DNA of 49,954 nucleotides from Boothiomyces macroporosus. Lineage: Eukaryota; Chytridiomycota; Chytridiomycetes; Rhizophydiales; Terramycetaceae. Below are positions 12,216-21,143 of the stretch, piece after piece (the first letter of the stretch is position 1; every line of letters begins with the position of its first letter). Made by a program: the position numbers and the translations under genes. The DNA lies in assembly GCA_027604185.1 (NCBI GenBank), contig JADGKB010000102.1, forward strand, positions 1 to 49,954, in the 5' to 3' direction. The notes under the pieces are model-generated. The model was not told the origin of the DNA. It searched no databases and was given only the letters and a program-made list of their open reading frames with translations.

Positions 12216-12506
12216 TTATTTTATCAACTTTTGTTCCAATTCACTGATTCTCTGTTTAAAAGTTTTGCTTCCTCCTAATGCAATATAAGGGTCCAGTCCT
12301 ACCCATCTTCCGACTGTGATTTTAGCGAATCCTTCTCCTAAGCCGTAGAATAACCCTTGAAAGAATGGAGCAATGAATAGCGCTACTACTCCTCTTACTG
12401 AATAATAGTCTGCTGGTTCAATTAAAGGCGGTAGCGCCGGTCCCATCATATCGTTGAGTACTTTATCCAAAGGCGGCTCGTCATCCAGATACTCTTTTTC
12501 AGACAT
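12216..12506 (-). CDS. Small membrane protein, possibly Mim1/Tom13-like
   Basis: Intron-less ORF of 96 residues. An acidic, proline-rich N-terminus is followed by one hydrophobic, glycine-rich segment (VALFIAPFFQGLFYGLGEGFA), then GRWVGLDP and a short charged C-terminal helix. The single helix with a G-x-x-x-G-x-G-E-x-F-A pattern resembles fungal Mim1/Tom13, which helps insert outer mitochondrial membrane proteins, but I base this only on the motif. The stop lies 20 bp from the stop of the convergent LIM gene. Its coding status is well supported by composition; its function is tentative. Confidence 0.6.
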   Translation of the reverse strand: MSEKEYLDDEPPLDKVLNDMMGPALPPLIEPADYYSVRGVVALFIAPFFQGLFYGLGEGFAKITVGRWVGLDPYIALGGSKTFKQRISELEQKLIK

Positions 12507-12599
12507 TTTGGATTTGAAAAAAGTTCAAAGCCTCAGAGTAACTTTTGAGCAACGAATTATCGCGCATCAATGAGAGTAGTTGAGAACCCACAATTGTTT

Positions 12600-14195
12600 T
12601 TATTGTTTGCTTATCTTGTCCATATCGAAATTGGCAAACGTTTGTGCTTCTGAATTCTGCTTTTGAATTTTACACTCTTCCAAAGTCTTGTCTGGTGATT
12701 TGATGGTAGGAGGTAAAGATGAATCAGCATTCTGTTCAATTATTTTTTTAGCGGGGTTGGTCTTGCCTTTGAATACGATCAGATTGGCAAACTGAGCCAT
12801 CCACTCGTAAATCAACACTAGCAGTATACACACTGCTGCATCAATACCGCTAACGATTGCCGAAAGCAATGCTACATCTCTGTCCGAGGTTAGAAAGGCA
12901 TCTGTAACATTAAATGCAATTTGGAGCCCAGCATTGGTAAAGACTACCAAATCCAACATAATAACTGCCGCTAATAACTTTACGAGTTGGATATTCCCAA
13001 AGGTCTGTAGGGTAGTGTCCAATTTGTGTTGTTGTACCTTCCAAACGCTACTCAGTTTATACATCAGTAGAGATGGTGGGCAAACCAACATCAATGTTCC
13101 AAAGAGATCCCAAATCAATCCAGGAATAAAATAGTAGCTTAGCAACTGCAGCCCTAACGTTTCATTTCCAGAAAACCCAACTATTTCCCCTGCATAGTAA
13201 AAAAAGTTTAGTATGAAATGCAGACCTACTACAACAGCAAATACAATTATCTGGTTCCTTTTTGTGTTATATTCTCTAAACTGATCGAAAACTAATATTA
13301 CATTTACATAGATGGTGAAGATTGATGCCAAGTTTAATAAATTGTTAAGCAGCACAATTACAGACAGCTCTGTTATATCATACCACAGAGTAACGTAAGT
13401 AAGGATTATTTTAAAAACGTTTCTAGTCAGATGTACGAGCATCACATTACAGAAAAACACGTATTTCCAGTGCTTGGAATGCTTGACCTTCCAAATGTAA
13501 AATCCAGATGTACCAGTCAGTGATATTAAACATAGTACGTACAATAAAAGTATCAAGTAATCAATTTTCTCTGTAAAGTTTGGAGAAAAGGAGAGAGATG
13601 GTGTGTAGGTTTGCCATGTCGTTGTGATTTCCCCTTGCTCAAATTTAACAATGTCCAAAGAAACATTCCCCAAAAAATACGATTCTACTACTGGCTGGTT
13701 TGGTGTAATTGCAAGAGTTTCATAAAATCCAGAGCAATCACTATTGTTGAAAATATAAAAGTTGTTCAAATCACATTTAAAGTAACCTTCAACACACCCA
13801 GAATTTCCAAGGAAATACATTGCTTCATATCCTCCTAGAGTGTACATGGGAGATCCGTCTGGAGAGCTCAATTGACAATACTCGTATCCATTCGCGGATA
13901 CAGGTGCTGAGTGCTGTATTGACACTTGATCTGTCAAATTATTAAACATGTACGAAGTGTACCCAACTGTAATATCTTTACTCAACGAGTTATAACAACA
14001 TCCAGTAGGTTTTGGAAAAGCTGCTTTTCCACACACAGGCAACGGTAAATCAAAATAATATGAATAATTGTACAAAGCAGTTTGATATACGTTTGAAAAC
14101 AGAACCATTGTAGTTGGCGGACCTGCACAATAAGTACTGTTTATCCATGCTGATTCGAATATTAGGTACTCCATTTGTAAAGATTGAAACGTCAT
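12600..14195 (-). CDS. Seven-transmembrane protein with Cys-rich ectodomain
   Basis: Intron-less ORF of 531 residues. The first ~210 residues are rich in Tyr, Asn and Cys, carry several N-glycosylation sequons (NST, NYS, NLT, NNS, NVS), and look extracellular. Seven hydrophobic helices follow, near YLILLLYVLCLISL, YVFFCNVMLVHL, LLNLASIFTIYVNVIL, IIVFAVVVGLHFIL, IPGLIWDLFGTLMLV, LLAAVIMLDLVVF and GIDAAVCILLVLIY, then a ~65-residue hydrophilic tail. No signal peptide is visible after the ATG at 14195, so a small upstream exon may be missing. The layout is that of a GPCR-like receptor, but I see no rhodopsin, Dicty-cAR or STE3 signature. Ligand and function are unknown. Confidence 0.75.
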   Translation of the reverse strand: MTFQSLQMEYLIFESAWINSTYCAGPPTTMVLFSNVYQTALYNYSYYFDLPLPVCGKAAFPKPTGCCYNSLSKDITVGYTSYMFNNLTDQVSIQHSAPVSANGYEYCQLSSPDGSPMYTLGGYEAMYFLGNSGCVEGYFKCDLNNFYIFNNSDCSGFYETLAITPNQPVVESYFLGNVSLDIVKFEQGEITTTWQTYTPSLSFSPNFTEKIDYLILLLYVLCLISLTGTSGFYIWKVKHSKHWKYVFFCNVMLVHLTRNVFKIILTYVTLWYDITELSVIVLLNNLLNLASIFTIYVNVILVFDQFREYNTKRNQIIVFAVVVGLHFILNFFYYAGEIVGFSGNETLGLQLLSYYFIPGLIWDLFGTLMLVCPPSLLMYKLSSVWKVQQHKLDTTLQTFGNIQLVKLLAAVIMLDLVVFTNAGLQIAFNVTDAFLTSDRDVALLSAIVSGIDAAVCILLVLIYEWMAQFANLIVFKGKTNPAKKIIEQNADSSLPPTIKSPDKTLEECKIQKQNSEAQTFANFDMDKISKQ

Positions 14196-14351
14196 TCTCC
14201 AAAGGATTCCTCAAAAAATAACGAATGCTCGCGCGATGAATATACTATTATTACACTGGTGCTTAAATGGAAAATTTGATTAATGATTCATTACAAAGTT
14301 TGCTCTATTCAGTGCGTGTTTGATTTTGAAAAAGGAATTTCTGAGATCTAG

Positions 14352-14435
14352 ACAGCTCTTTGATTATAGGGCAATAGAGATGAGCTGTACAGCTCTTTGA
14401 TTATAAGGCAATAGAGATGAGCTGTAAAGCTCTTT
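14352..14435. repeat. 37-bp tandem repeat with palindromic junction
   Basis: Two full copies of a 37-bp unit begin at 14352 and 14389, differing by about one base, and a degraded third copy starts at 14426. The junction of copies contains the perfect 14-bp palindrome GAGCTGTACAGCTC. It lies between the starts of the 7TM gene and the 3' end of the SelO gene, so it could be a promoter element of the 7TM gene, or a recent slippage duplication. Confidence 0.85.
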
Positions 14436-14473
14436 TTGACTTTGAAATAATAAGTAAAACAAATGTTAATATA

Positions 14474-16114
14474 TTAGGATGAACAGCTACATTTGATGTC
14501 ACGATCTTTAACAGGCACAGGCTTTCCAAACAATTCATATTCCTTGTCCGTCCATTCTTCATACGGGTTTTGCAACACTTTTAAATAGTCGTTAACAAAC
14601 GTGTAATCACCTTGTTCAGCCTTTTCAATAACTTTTTGTAATACATAGTTTCTAGGAATGAACTTTGGATTTGTCTTTAGCATCAACTCTTTTCTTGCAC
14701 TCTCGTCCCTTCGTTCATGTGCTGATTTGTACTGGAGATACCAGATTGAAAACTGAGTGGATAATGATTGTCCAGTTTCAGAGTTTGGATCGACAGTATC
14801 AAAGGCTTCTTTAGGCAACAAGGAATATGATTTCCATAATTCCAAAGTTTCTTCTGGAAGATGGGAATGCGAGAGTGAAAGGTTTGATAAGGACCTAAAG
14901 AATAGCGTATAATCCATTTCAGAGTCCTGTAATAATACAAGCAACGGCTGTACAATTGTAGTCATTAGCTCCCTGGAAGGTTCATCAAAGCCAAACTTTT
15001 TGCACATCAATTCATTGTACTTTTTAGCTAGTTTTGGATTGTATTGGCCAATTATAGTCTGTAACTCCTTGACAACTTCCTCGGTTGGATCTTCAAATAA
15101 TGGCTGAAGGGCTGAAGCAAACCTGACTAAATTCCATATGCCAATCTGTGGTTGATTGTTGAAACTATATCTGCCCATTTCATCAGAATGGTTGCAGATA
15201 TAGAACGGATCATAGGCATCCAAGAATTGAAAAGGTCCATAGTCAATAGTTAGCCCAAGAATAGAAAGGTTGTCTGTATTCATCACTCCGTGACAAAATC
15301 CAACTACTTGCCAATGCGCAATCATTTCAGCAGTCTTTTCAAGTACAGATTTAATGAATTCATAGTATTTTTTTGGACTGTCTTTGATTTCAGGAAAGAA
15401 ATTGCCAATACTATAATCTGCCAATAACTTTAACGATTCCGTGTCACCTCTTGAGTAAAATATTTCAAAGTTTCCTAATCTAATCCAGCTTGGAATCACT
15501 CTGCATACTACCGCGCCTTGTTCTTCCTGTTCTCGCTGTACAACCCTTGAACCAGCAATTAGTGAGAGAGATCTAGAAGTCGGACACCCTAATGCATGCA
15601 TCGCTTCCGCAGCAAGATATTCTCTTATTGAAGATCGTAGTACTGCATATCCATCGGCGAACCGCGAGTATGGTGTTAATCCAGCACCTTTTAGTTGCAA
15701 TTCATATAGTTTGTCATGCTCAAACTGAACAAGCGTAATTGCTCTTCCATCTCCTAGTTGTCCAGCCCAACTTCCAAACTGATGCCCTCCATAATTCAAT
15801 GCCCAAGGGTTTGTTCCTTCCATCATTTCATTCCCAGAAAGAATTTCAATCACCTTATTCGATACTGATTTTCCGTCGTCTCCATATTCAATTCCCAACT
15901 CTTTTGCTAATCCGTAATTAAAGGAAACTAATTTTGGTTCTGGTAATGGTGTTGGCTGAACATAGGAAAAATGTGCATTGTGTATTTGCCGAGGTATCCT
16001 GGAAGCTTTTGACGGTGCGGATAGAGTAAAAGGACTCCCCGGGGTTTCCGCATCTGCTTTCAATGTACTAGTGAGTATATTTTTTATTGATTTTGGATTC
16101 AACATTCTTTTCAT
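14474..16114 (-). CDS. selO: SelO family protein adenylyltransferase (AMPylase)
   Basis: Intron-less ORF of 546 residues. SelO is a pseudokinase-fold enzyme that transfers AMP to Ser/Thr/Tyr of target proteins, usually in mitochondria, under oxidative stress. The sequence shows the family blocks NPWALNYGGHQFGSWAGQLGDGRA, LQLKGAGLTPYSR, LRSSIREYLAAEAM, CRVIPSWIRLGNFE and CHGVMNTDNLSILGLTIDYG, with active-site-like N-T-D-N and D-Y-G. The N-terminus (MKRMLNPKSIKNILTSTLK) is basic and Ser/Thr-rich, consistent with mitochondrial import. The C-terminus ends CSCSS: cysteine stands where vertebrate SelO has selenocysteine. The stop of the upstream esterase gene lies only 40 bp away on the same strand. 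Confidence 0.95.
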   Translation of the reverse strand: MKRMLNPKSIKNILTSTLKADAETPGSPFTLSAPSKASRIPRQIHNAHFSYVQPTPLPEPKLVSFNYGLAKELGIEYGDDGKSVSNKVIEILSGNEMMEGTNPWALNYGGHQFGSWAGQLGDGRAITLVQFEHDKLYELQLKGAGLTPYSRFADGYAVLRSSIREYLAAEAMHALGCPTSRSLSLIAGSRVVQREQEEQGAVVCRVIPSWIRLGNFEIFYSRGDTESLKLLADYSIGNFFPEIKDSPKKYYEFIKSVLEKTAEMIAHWQVVGFCHGVMNTDNLSILGLTIDYGPFQFLDAYDPFYICNHSDEMGRYSFNNQPQIGIWNLVRFASALQPLFEDPTEEVVKELQTIIGQYNPKLAKKYNELMCKKFGFDEPSRELMTTIVQPLLVLLQDSEMDYTLFFRSLSNLSLSHSHLPEETLELWKSYSLLPKEAFDTVDPNSETGQSLSTQFSIWYLQYKSAHERRDESARKELMLKTNPKFIPRNYVLQKVIEKAEQGDYTFVNDYLKVLQNPYEEWTDKEYELFGKPVPVKDRDIKCSCSS

Positions 16115-16154
16115 GAAGCGGAAAAACCTGGAACAATCTCCTCAAAGGCTTGAA

Positions 16155-17615
16155 TTATTGGCCAACTTGTGATTGCCAGAATAAACATTTCGCAAGTCGA
16201 GAAGTGTCTGGTACAGCAGAAGTGGCAGAGTCTATGGCGACCATTGTCCCGTTATACACTGGCCAATCTAATTTTCCTAGTACAAAGCCAGTCCAACTTG
16301 TGCCTATAAACTTTGCGATTTGCCTTTCATCTTTGGTAAGCTTTGGTTCATAATACCAAGTAAACGGAATATCAGACCCGTGTGCTATTCCAACTCCATC
16401 TGGAGCAGGGAGGTAAACCGATTGATGAGTAAAAACAGACTTGTATACCGGATAGTTTTTGATCAATTGCGCTGTTAGTAACGATGGGCACTGGAATCCC
16501 AAGTCGCCGTACGCGTCCCCAACAGATTCAAAACTAAAAGTGTTGTTGGGTGGATAGTAAGTTTGCAGCTGGTTAATACCCGATGGATTCATAAAGAAAA
16601 ACACTTTTTGCTCTACTGGCTTGATGTAGTAAGGAGATTTTACTATCGGTTGCATAAAAATATTTCCTTCATTCAACACATTGTTCAATAGTACAGGCAT
16701 CTGTTTGAAATTACCAGACAGCATGCTTGATAGTGGTTGTTGTCTTATCAATGTACCATCCAGTACCGGAAAGAATTGATAGTTTTGAGTAGCTTCATAC
16801 AGTAACTCTGGTGCAACCATCTGCAAACAAGTGATTGTATCAACAGTGCAGTTTAGCGACTTTACTACTGAATCAAAATAGTTTTGGTCGTCGGAAGGCT
16901 TCTTCAACAAGTACGGCGGCCCACCAGAATGCATGATAGCTTTACCAAACAAATCACTAGTTGTCATCAAAGTCCCAATCGAAATTGCCCCGGCACTCTG
17001 TCCAAACGCCGTAATTTGATTAGGATCACCGCCAAACTGTGAAATGTACCTTTTCACCCACTCAAACGCCATTATTTGATCTAGCAATCCTGGATTCAAG
17101 TACCCTTTGTCCTGTAATTCTGTAGAAGACAAGAATCCAAACGGGCCAACTCTATAATTGAAGGTTACTATAACAAGATCAGATTGAATGTTTGACAGGA
17201 TATTCCTACCATCATAGTATGGATTCGCAGCATACCCTGAATTGAACCCACCGCCAACTATATACACTACAACTGGTACCAATCCTTTACTTTTTGTTGA
17301 CTTGTAAACGTTCAAGTTTAAGCAGTCTTCACTTGTAATCAGGTTTGTACCATTGTTACCACCAGAAGTTGGGTTTTGGATACACCCGTTTCCAAAATTG
17401 GTGGCATCTTGAATACCTGGAAGAAGATCTGGGAGCTGGGGAGGAGCAAAGCGGAGAGAGCCTAAAGGAGGTTTGGCATAAGCGATGTTTAGAAATGAAA
17501 TCGTTGATGTTGCTGAATCATATTTCCCTTTAAACGTTCCGTAATCCAACGAAACAATCGTTGAACAAAATGTTGAACTGAGCAAGTAGCAAAACAAATG
17601 CACAATGGAAACCAT
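16155..17615 (-). CDS. Secreted type-B carboxylesterase
   Basis: Intron-less ORF of 486 residues in the alpha/beta-hydrolase carboxylesterase/lipase family. It opens with a hydrophobic signal peptide (about residues 1-22). Seen in order: FKGKY..FLNIAYAKPPLG, SEDCLNLNVY, the oxyanion loop GGGF near 121-124, VTFNYRVGPFGFL, the nucleophile elbow GQSAG with Ser207, and HGSDIPFTWYY, which supplies the catalytic His. The elbow has Gln where most family members have Glu (GESAG). An acid residue probably sits around the LNEGNIF or YGDLGF region. At 486 residues it is slightly shorter than the typical ~530. Substrate is unknown; a secreted nutrient or wall esterase is likely. Confidence 0.92.
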   Translation of the reverse strand: MVSIVHLFCYLLSSTFCSTIVSLDYGTFKGKYDSATSTISFLNIAYAKPPLGSLRFAPPQLPDLLPGIQDATNFGNGCIQNPTSGGNNGTNLITSEDCLNLNVYKSTKSKGLVPVVVYIVGGGFNSGYAANPYYDGRNILSNIQSDLVIVTFNYRVGPFGFLSSTELQDKGYLNPGLLDQIMAFEWVKRYISQFGGDPNQITAFGQSAGAISIGTLMTTSDLFGKAIMHSGGPPYLLKKPSDDQNYFDSVVKSLNCTVDTITCLQMVAPELLYEATQNYQFFPVLDGTLIRQQPLSSMLSGNFKQMPVLLNNVLNEGNIFMQPIVKSPYYIKPVEQKVFFFMNPSGINQLQTYYPPNNTFSFESVGDAYGDLGFQCPSLLTAQLIKNYPVYKSVFTHQSVYLPAPDGVGIAHGSDIPFTWYYEPKLTKDERQIAKFIGTSWTGFVLGKLDWPVYNGTMVAIDSATSAVPDTSRLAKCLFWQSQVGQ

Positions 17616-17833
17616 ATTCTATTCTTGGAATAAAATATTTTTTTGGTTTTAAAGTTTTTCATTGTGTGCAGTCAACCGAGAATTCATTGGCTCAACTCTT
17701 TGAACGACAATGACATGCAATGAAAAATTAAGATGGGACAGTTGGGCACATTTTGCTCAACATGAATTAAATGCTGGCTGGAATAACAAAAGAACTTGAA
17801 AGTTAGAATGCAAGAGAAACTGTATTAATACAA

Positions 17834-18925
17834 TTAGTCAAAGAGACCCATTCCAAAGTCGTCATCTTCCTCTTCTTCTTCTTCAGCAGCGGCAGCTGGG
17901 GCAGCAGCAGCAGCTGGAGCAGCTTCAACAGCAACAGCAGTTGGGTTAGCAATAGCATCTTTGATCTAAAGAATTAGTCCTGTTCAAATAGTTGCTCCAC
18001 TCATGAAAAAATTAGAGTGTACGGTTTTTAGAAATCATCAAGGTCAAACCAAAATGTTTTAATCCTTGTGGAGCACTAGCTATTTAAAATAGCGGGTATG
18101 TTACTTACTCTTTCAAGGGCATCAAAGGTGTAGTTTTCCAAAGTCATACCAACAGACAAAACGTTCTTGTATCCGTTAACAATCAAGTGTGGGACAGCAG
18201 CAACGGTTGGGTAGTTGATAGCAAGGGAAATGCAGGTGATTTGGCTGATTCCGTTAACGTATTCCTTGACCAAGTCTTCATCGGAAATGTCCAAAACGGA
18301 AGCATCAAACAAGTTTCCATTGTCAAAGACGGCAAGAATGGTCATACCGTAAGTGAAAGGAGAAATGTTGAGCATGTTAAGCAAGGTAGCTTCAGAAGCA
18401 CCAACCTTAGTACCAGCCTTGATAATATCAACATCGTTGATGATTTCAATGGTACCACGGGAAATCTTGGTTGGGACACCAAGAGCTTGGAAGAAAGAGG
18501 TTTTACCTGGTTCCATACCAGTGTTACCGGCTGGAATGGTGACATTGTCTGGAGCAAGAGCACCAGCCTTTGCAGGAGCCTTGACACGGTTGGACAAGAT
18601 GGCAGTCTTGGTGTCCTTCAAGTCACCCTTGGTGAAGATGAAACCAATGTTTCCTTTGATGGTGGTCAAGAGCTTTTCAAAGTGTGGGTTGGAGTTCAAT
18701 CCGTTTCTCAAAGCACGGCGAACCATGGTGTTTTTACCTTGAATTAACCAATCATTTACCCATCAATACGACAGAGTTTCCTCTCAAGCTTTGACGGATT
18801 TGGTGCATTTGGTTGGAACCGACATTGTCAACGTTGACAATGAAGACAGTCTTGTATTCGTCCAAAAGACTGTAGAGTTTAGCGAAATAAGCTTCCTTTT
18901 TGATACGACCTTCTCCCTTTGACAT
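17834..18925 (-). CDS. rpp0: 60S acidic ribosomal protein P0 (uL10)
   Basis: Stalk-base protein of the large ribosomal subunit that anchors P1/P2. Three exons: 18925-18760, 18737-18109 and 17965-17834, totalling 308 residues. The first intron is 22 nt and the second is 143 nt. The first splice restores [15 protein letters not shown], the second joins TFDALER to [10 protein letters not shown]. The start [18 protein letters not shown] is canonical. The tail is an Ala-rich hinge, then an acidic stretch and the terminal [10 protein letters not shown], which binds elongation factors. Codon choice is strongly biased to C/T-ending optimal codons (GTC, TTC, GGT), unlike neighbouring genes, as expected for high expression. 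An AG lies directly before the ATG, so a 22-nt 5'UTR intron is also possible. Confidence 0.97.
17966..18108 (-). other. Exceptionally long intron in the P0 gene
   Basis: This 143-nt GT-AG intron is about seven times longer than any other intron placed in the window. It starts GTAAGTAAC and ends near ACTAATTCTTTAG, a normal branch-to-AG spacing. Inside it, an 8-bp perfect inverted repeat (TGCTCCAC at 18075-18068 on the sense strand and GTGGAGCA at 18000-17993) could form a stem that loops out ~67 nt and brings the splice sites closer. Confidence 0.85.
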
Positions 18926-19401
18926 CTCCAGTTAAACCGATTAGTACCTTAATAATTGTGACCAAAGAATTTAAAGCAGGTTGAAATTAGAGTAAGAAAT
19001 TCCACTTGCAAATTCCATCTTGGTTTTTTTTTCTGTAAGCCACTTTCGGAGAAAAAATAGCCCTAACCCTAGTGAGCTATTTTTGCGAGGGTGGGATAGT
19101 TCTTGTATATACAACTACATGGTGTTATTCAAGTTCTTGTATATACAACTACATGGTATTATTCAAAAGTATCTCAGGATATCTTGTAAGGTCTTTACCC
19201 CACGATATGTGCCTAAATAAACTAAAACCCAAATCCCAATGTCAATTTAATCGAACCAGCCTACTGATGAATGAGCAAGTACCATATCGCAATAGTCGGC
19301 CTAAATCAATGTTAATGATTATCGGCCATTTTAGGTCCAAGTTTAAGAGTCGTGTGACTTGCTAAAAATAGCTTTAAGCAGATTATGAACACTATTTCGC
19401 A
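18926..19401. other. Intergenic region between divergent P0 and SPRY genes
   Basis: This 476-bp stretch must hold the P0 promoter (leftward) and the SPRY gene promoter (rightward). It contains the 34-bp tandem repeat at 19098-19165 and one CCCTAACCCT motif at 19061. No RNA gene or convincing ORF is seen. Confidence 0.6.
19098..19165. repeat. 34-bp tandem repeat, two copies
   Basis: Two adjacent copies of a 34-bp unit begin at 19098 and 19132 and differ at a single base. Each copy contains the 12-bp palindrome TTGTATATACAA. It lies in the promoter region shared by the P0 and SPRY genes, so it may be a regulatory element or recent slippage. Confidence 0.9.
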
Positions 19402-20976
19402 ATGCTAGGGTTGTTCCAATCATCGCCTGTCCTAACAGCGCTTGCTTCCAACAACACTTTTACCAATTCGATACTGAATTATACCGTGTACCCGTCAAGA
19501 TCAGAAGTGCGATATGGAATGAATGTCCTCGGGTTTCCATTGAACGACTCTTTCACCGACATTTCTACACTAAACTACATTGTATACCAGTCATTCTTTG
19601 GTTTCAATAGCAGCTTATTTGACAGGTTTCTTGAGCCTTCCAGAGCAACTTTTTACTCAAATTCATATGCATTCCAGGATGATTACAACACTCAAGTAGT
19701 AGACTATGTAAATTATAACGGTTATATAAGTGCGCAAGGATCAATAGATGCAAAGTTTAGATCTACAATGGAAAATGGAAACGCAAACGATCTCTTTAAA
19801 GAGTTGATGACTCGAGGTTCACTGGTCGAATTAAACTGTTCGCTTGCTGGGATAATGAACGGAACAGTTTATTCCAAGAGTGATTTGGCAATGTATTTTG
19901 GAGATTTAGCGTTTAACGCGACTACAAGTGCTGTAATTACTAGTCTTAATCTCAATTTAATAGATAATGTAGTTCTAAACGACCCAATAGTCGAAAGACA
20001 GCAGGACTATATTCGCATCTCATCACCAATGTTTTCACTCAATAGCAACATCAACCTAACTACATTCGCCAATTTCACATCAAATGGTAAACTAAAGCTC
20101 ACTGGTACTTTGTCATTCCTCACTAATATCGATCCATTCGTTGAATCCGAGACCTTATATGCCATCAAAAATACCATAACCAATATCTCCATTTTGGCAT
20201 TCATCAGCATTATCTTGACTGTAATCGTTATTAAATGGAAATCAAAGCCAAAATGGACCAATCGTGCAATGGAAAGAATAGAGCGGGAACAAGCAGAAAG
20301 AGCAAGCAATTTCATTGAAGCTTATCCACCAAACACTGAATTTATGGAATTAACCAAGCTGCCTACTTTTACACTTCTCAATATCAAAGATTACGAGTTT
20401 TATGAACCAGTGCCCAAAGTTATTGTTGGAGGGCTATATGGAAATGGAAAGCAGCGAATAAGGATAAAAACAAGGCAAGTAGTGACTCTGCAGACCAACA
20501 GAATGTTAAGCCAAGCAGGAATTACTCCGCCGCCCTCGTTTGTATCTGCTGGATTCAATGAATACTTTTATGCCGTAAGAATTGATTCTATGGATAAAGA
20601 TGCAACCATCGGAATTGGATTCGCGACTAGACCATATCCTCCGTTTAGATTACCTGGAAATGAAGATGTATCAATAGGATATCACTCCTCCGGATGCATT
20701 CTGCACAAGAAACAGAAAATCGAAGCACCAAGTGCTAAACAAGACAGCGTAATTGGCGTTGGATATCGAAGAGTCGAACGCATTAAAGTATTTAATCATG
20801 TGATTTACGACTTTGTCTTCTTTTTCGTTGTAGATGGCGTACGAATAGGAGATGAATATGTTTGCGACGGAGAAAAGTTTTATCCTACAATCGGAACAAA
20901 CGGCAACTGTAAATTGATGGTAGATTTTGGATCAGCAAGTGTATTCGAACAGGCTTCGATAGCCGATAATAAATAG
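19402..20976 (+). CDS. Membrane SPRY protein, paralog 1 (Ssh4/Ear1-like)
   Basis: Intron-less ORF of 524 residues and the first of six paralogs in the window. Order: N-terminal hydrophobic start, an Asn-rich, glycosylatable ectodomain (to ~255), one transmembrane helix (~257-278, NISILAFISIILTVIVI), a basic stop-transfer, the family juxtamembrane motif RASNFIEAYPPNTE, then a SPRY domain (~350-515) with PPPSF, GIGFATRPYPPFRLPG, SIGYHSSG, VVDGVRIGDE and FYPTIGTNGNCKL. The RLPG-Y/W..S.GYHS pattern matches the SPRY of fungal Ssh4/Ear1, Rsp5 ubiquitin-ligase adaptors on endosomes and vacuoles. Unlike those I see no PPxY motif, so that role is unproven. In this copy the NDR loop of its sisters is replaced by a Lys-rich HKKQKIE segment, making it the most diverged of the set. 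Confidence 0.85.
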   Translation: MLGLFQSSPVLTALASNNTFTNSILNYTVYPSRSEVRYGMNVLGFPLNDSFTDISTLNYIVYQSFFGFNSSLFDRFLEPSRATFYSNSYAFQDDYNTQVVDYVNYNGYISAQGSIDAKFRSTMENGNANDLFKELMTRGSLVELNCSLAGIMNGTVYSKSDLAMYFGDLAFNATTSAVITSLNLNLIDNVVLNDPIVERQQDYIRISSPMFSLNSNINLTTFANFTSNGKLKLTGTLSFLTNIDPFVESETLYAIKNTITNISILAFISIILTVIVIKWKSKPKWTNRAMERIEREQAERASNFIEAYPPNTEFMELTKLPTFTLLNIKDYEFYEPVPKVIVGGLYGNGKQRIRIKTRQVVTLQTNRMLSQAGITPPPSFVSAGFNEYFYAVRIDSMDKDATIGIGFATRPYPPFRLPGNEDVSIGYHSSGCILHKKQKIEAPSAKQDSVIGVGYRRVERIKVFNHVIYDFVFFFVVDGVRIGDEYVCDGEKFYPTIGTNGNCKLMVDFGSASVFEQASIADNK

Positions 20977-21005
20977 CTCTTTTTTCATTTTCTCAGATTG
21001 TCGGA

Positions 21006-21143
21006 ATGGATGATTGGGAGACGAGGTCGCTCAAACAGCGAGTCTACGAAATACTCAAATCGCCCTCGCTTCTACAGAAACTGGCGATAAAGAACAACCA
21101 AACAGTAACACAAACAAGAATGTTTTTAATAAAATCACTTTAA
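21006..21143 (+). CDS. Small hypothetical ORF
   Basis: A 45-residue ORF starting MDDWETRSLKQRVYEILKSP, shorter than normal thresholds, with a plausible amphipathic, basic composition. I do not recognise it. Its stop overlaps the stop of the convergent PIERCE-like gene by three bases. It could also be transcribed spacer. Confidence 0.3.
   Translation: MDDWETRSLKQRVYEILKSPSLLQKLAIKNNQTVTQTRMFLIKSL

Noticed and set aside
17966..18108. Small nucleolar RNA in the long P0 intron
   Set aside because: A TGATGA-like box is present, but no matching CTGA box, terminal stem in the right place, or hinge/ACA pattern was found.
18187..18747. Plus-strand ORFs opposite the P0 gene
   Set aside because: Open antisense frames caused by the codon bias of P0.
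19061..19070. CCCTAACCCT telomere-like motif
   Set aside because: Only one copy and no array; more likely chance within an intergenic promoter region.
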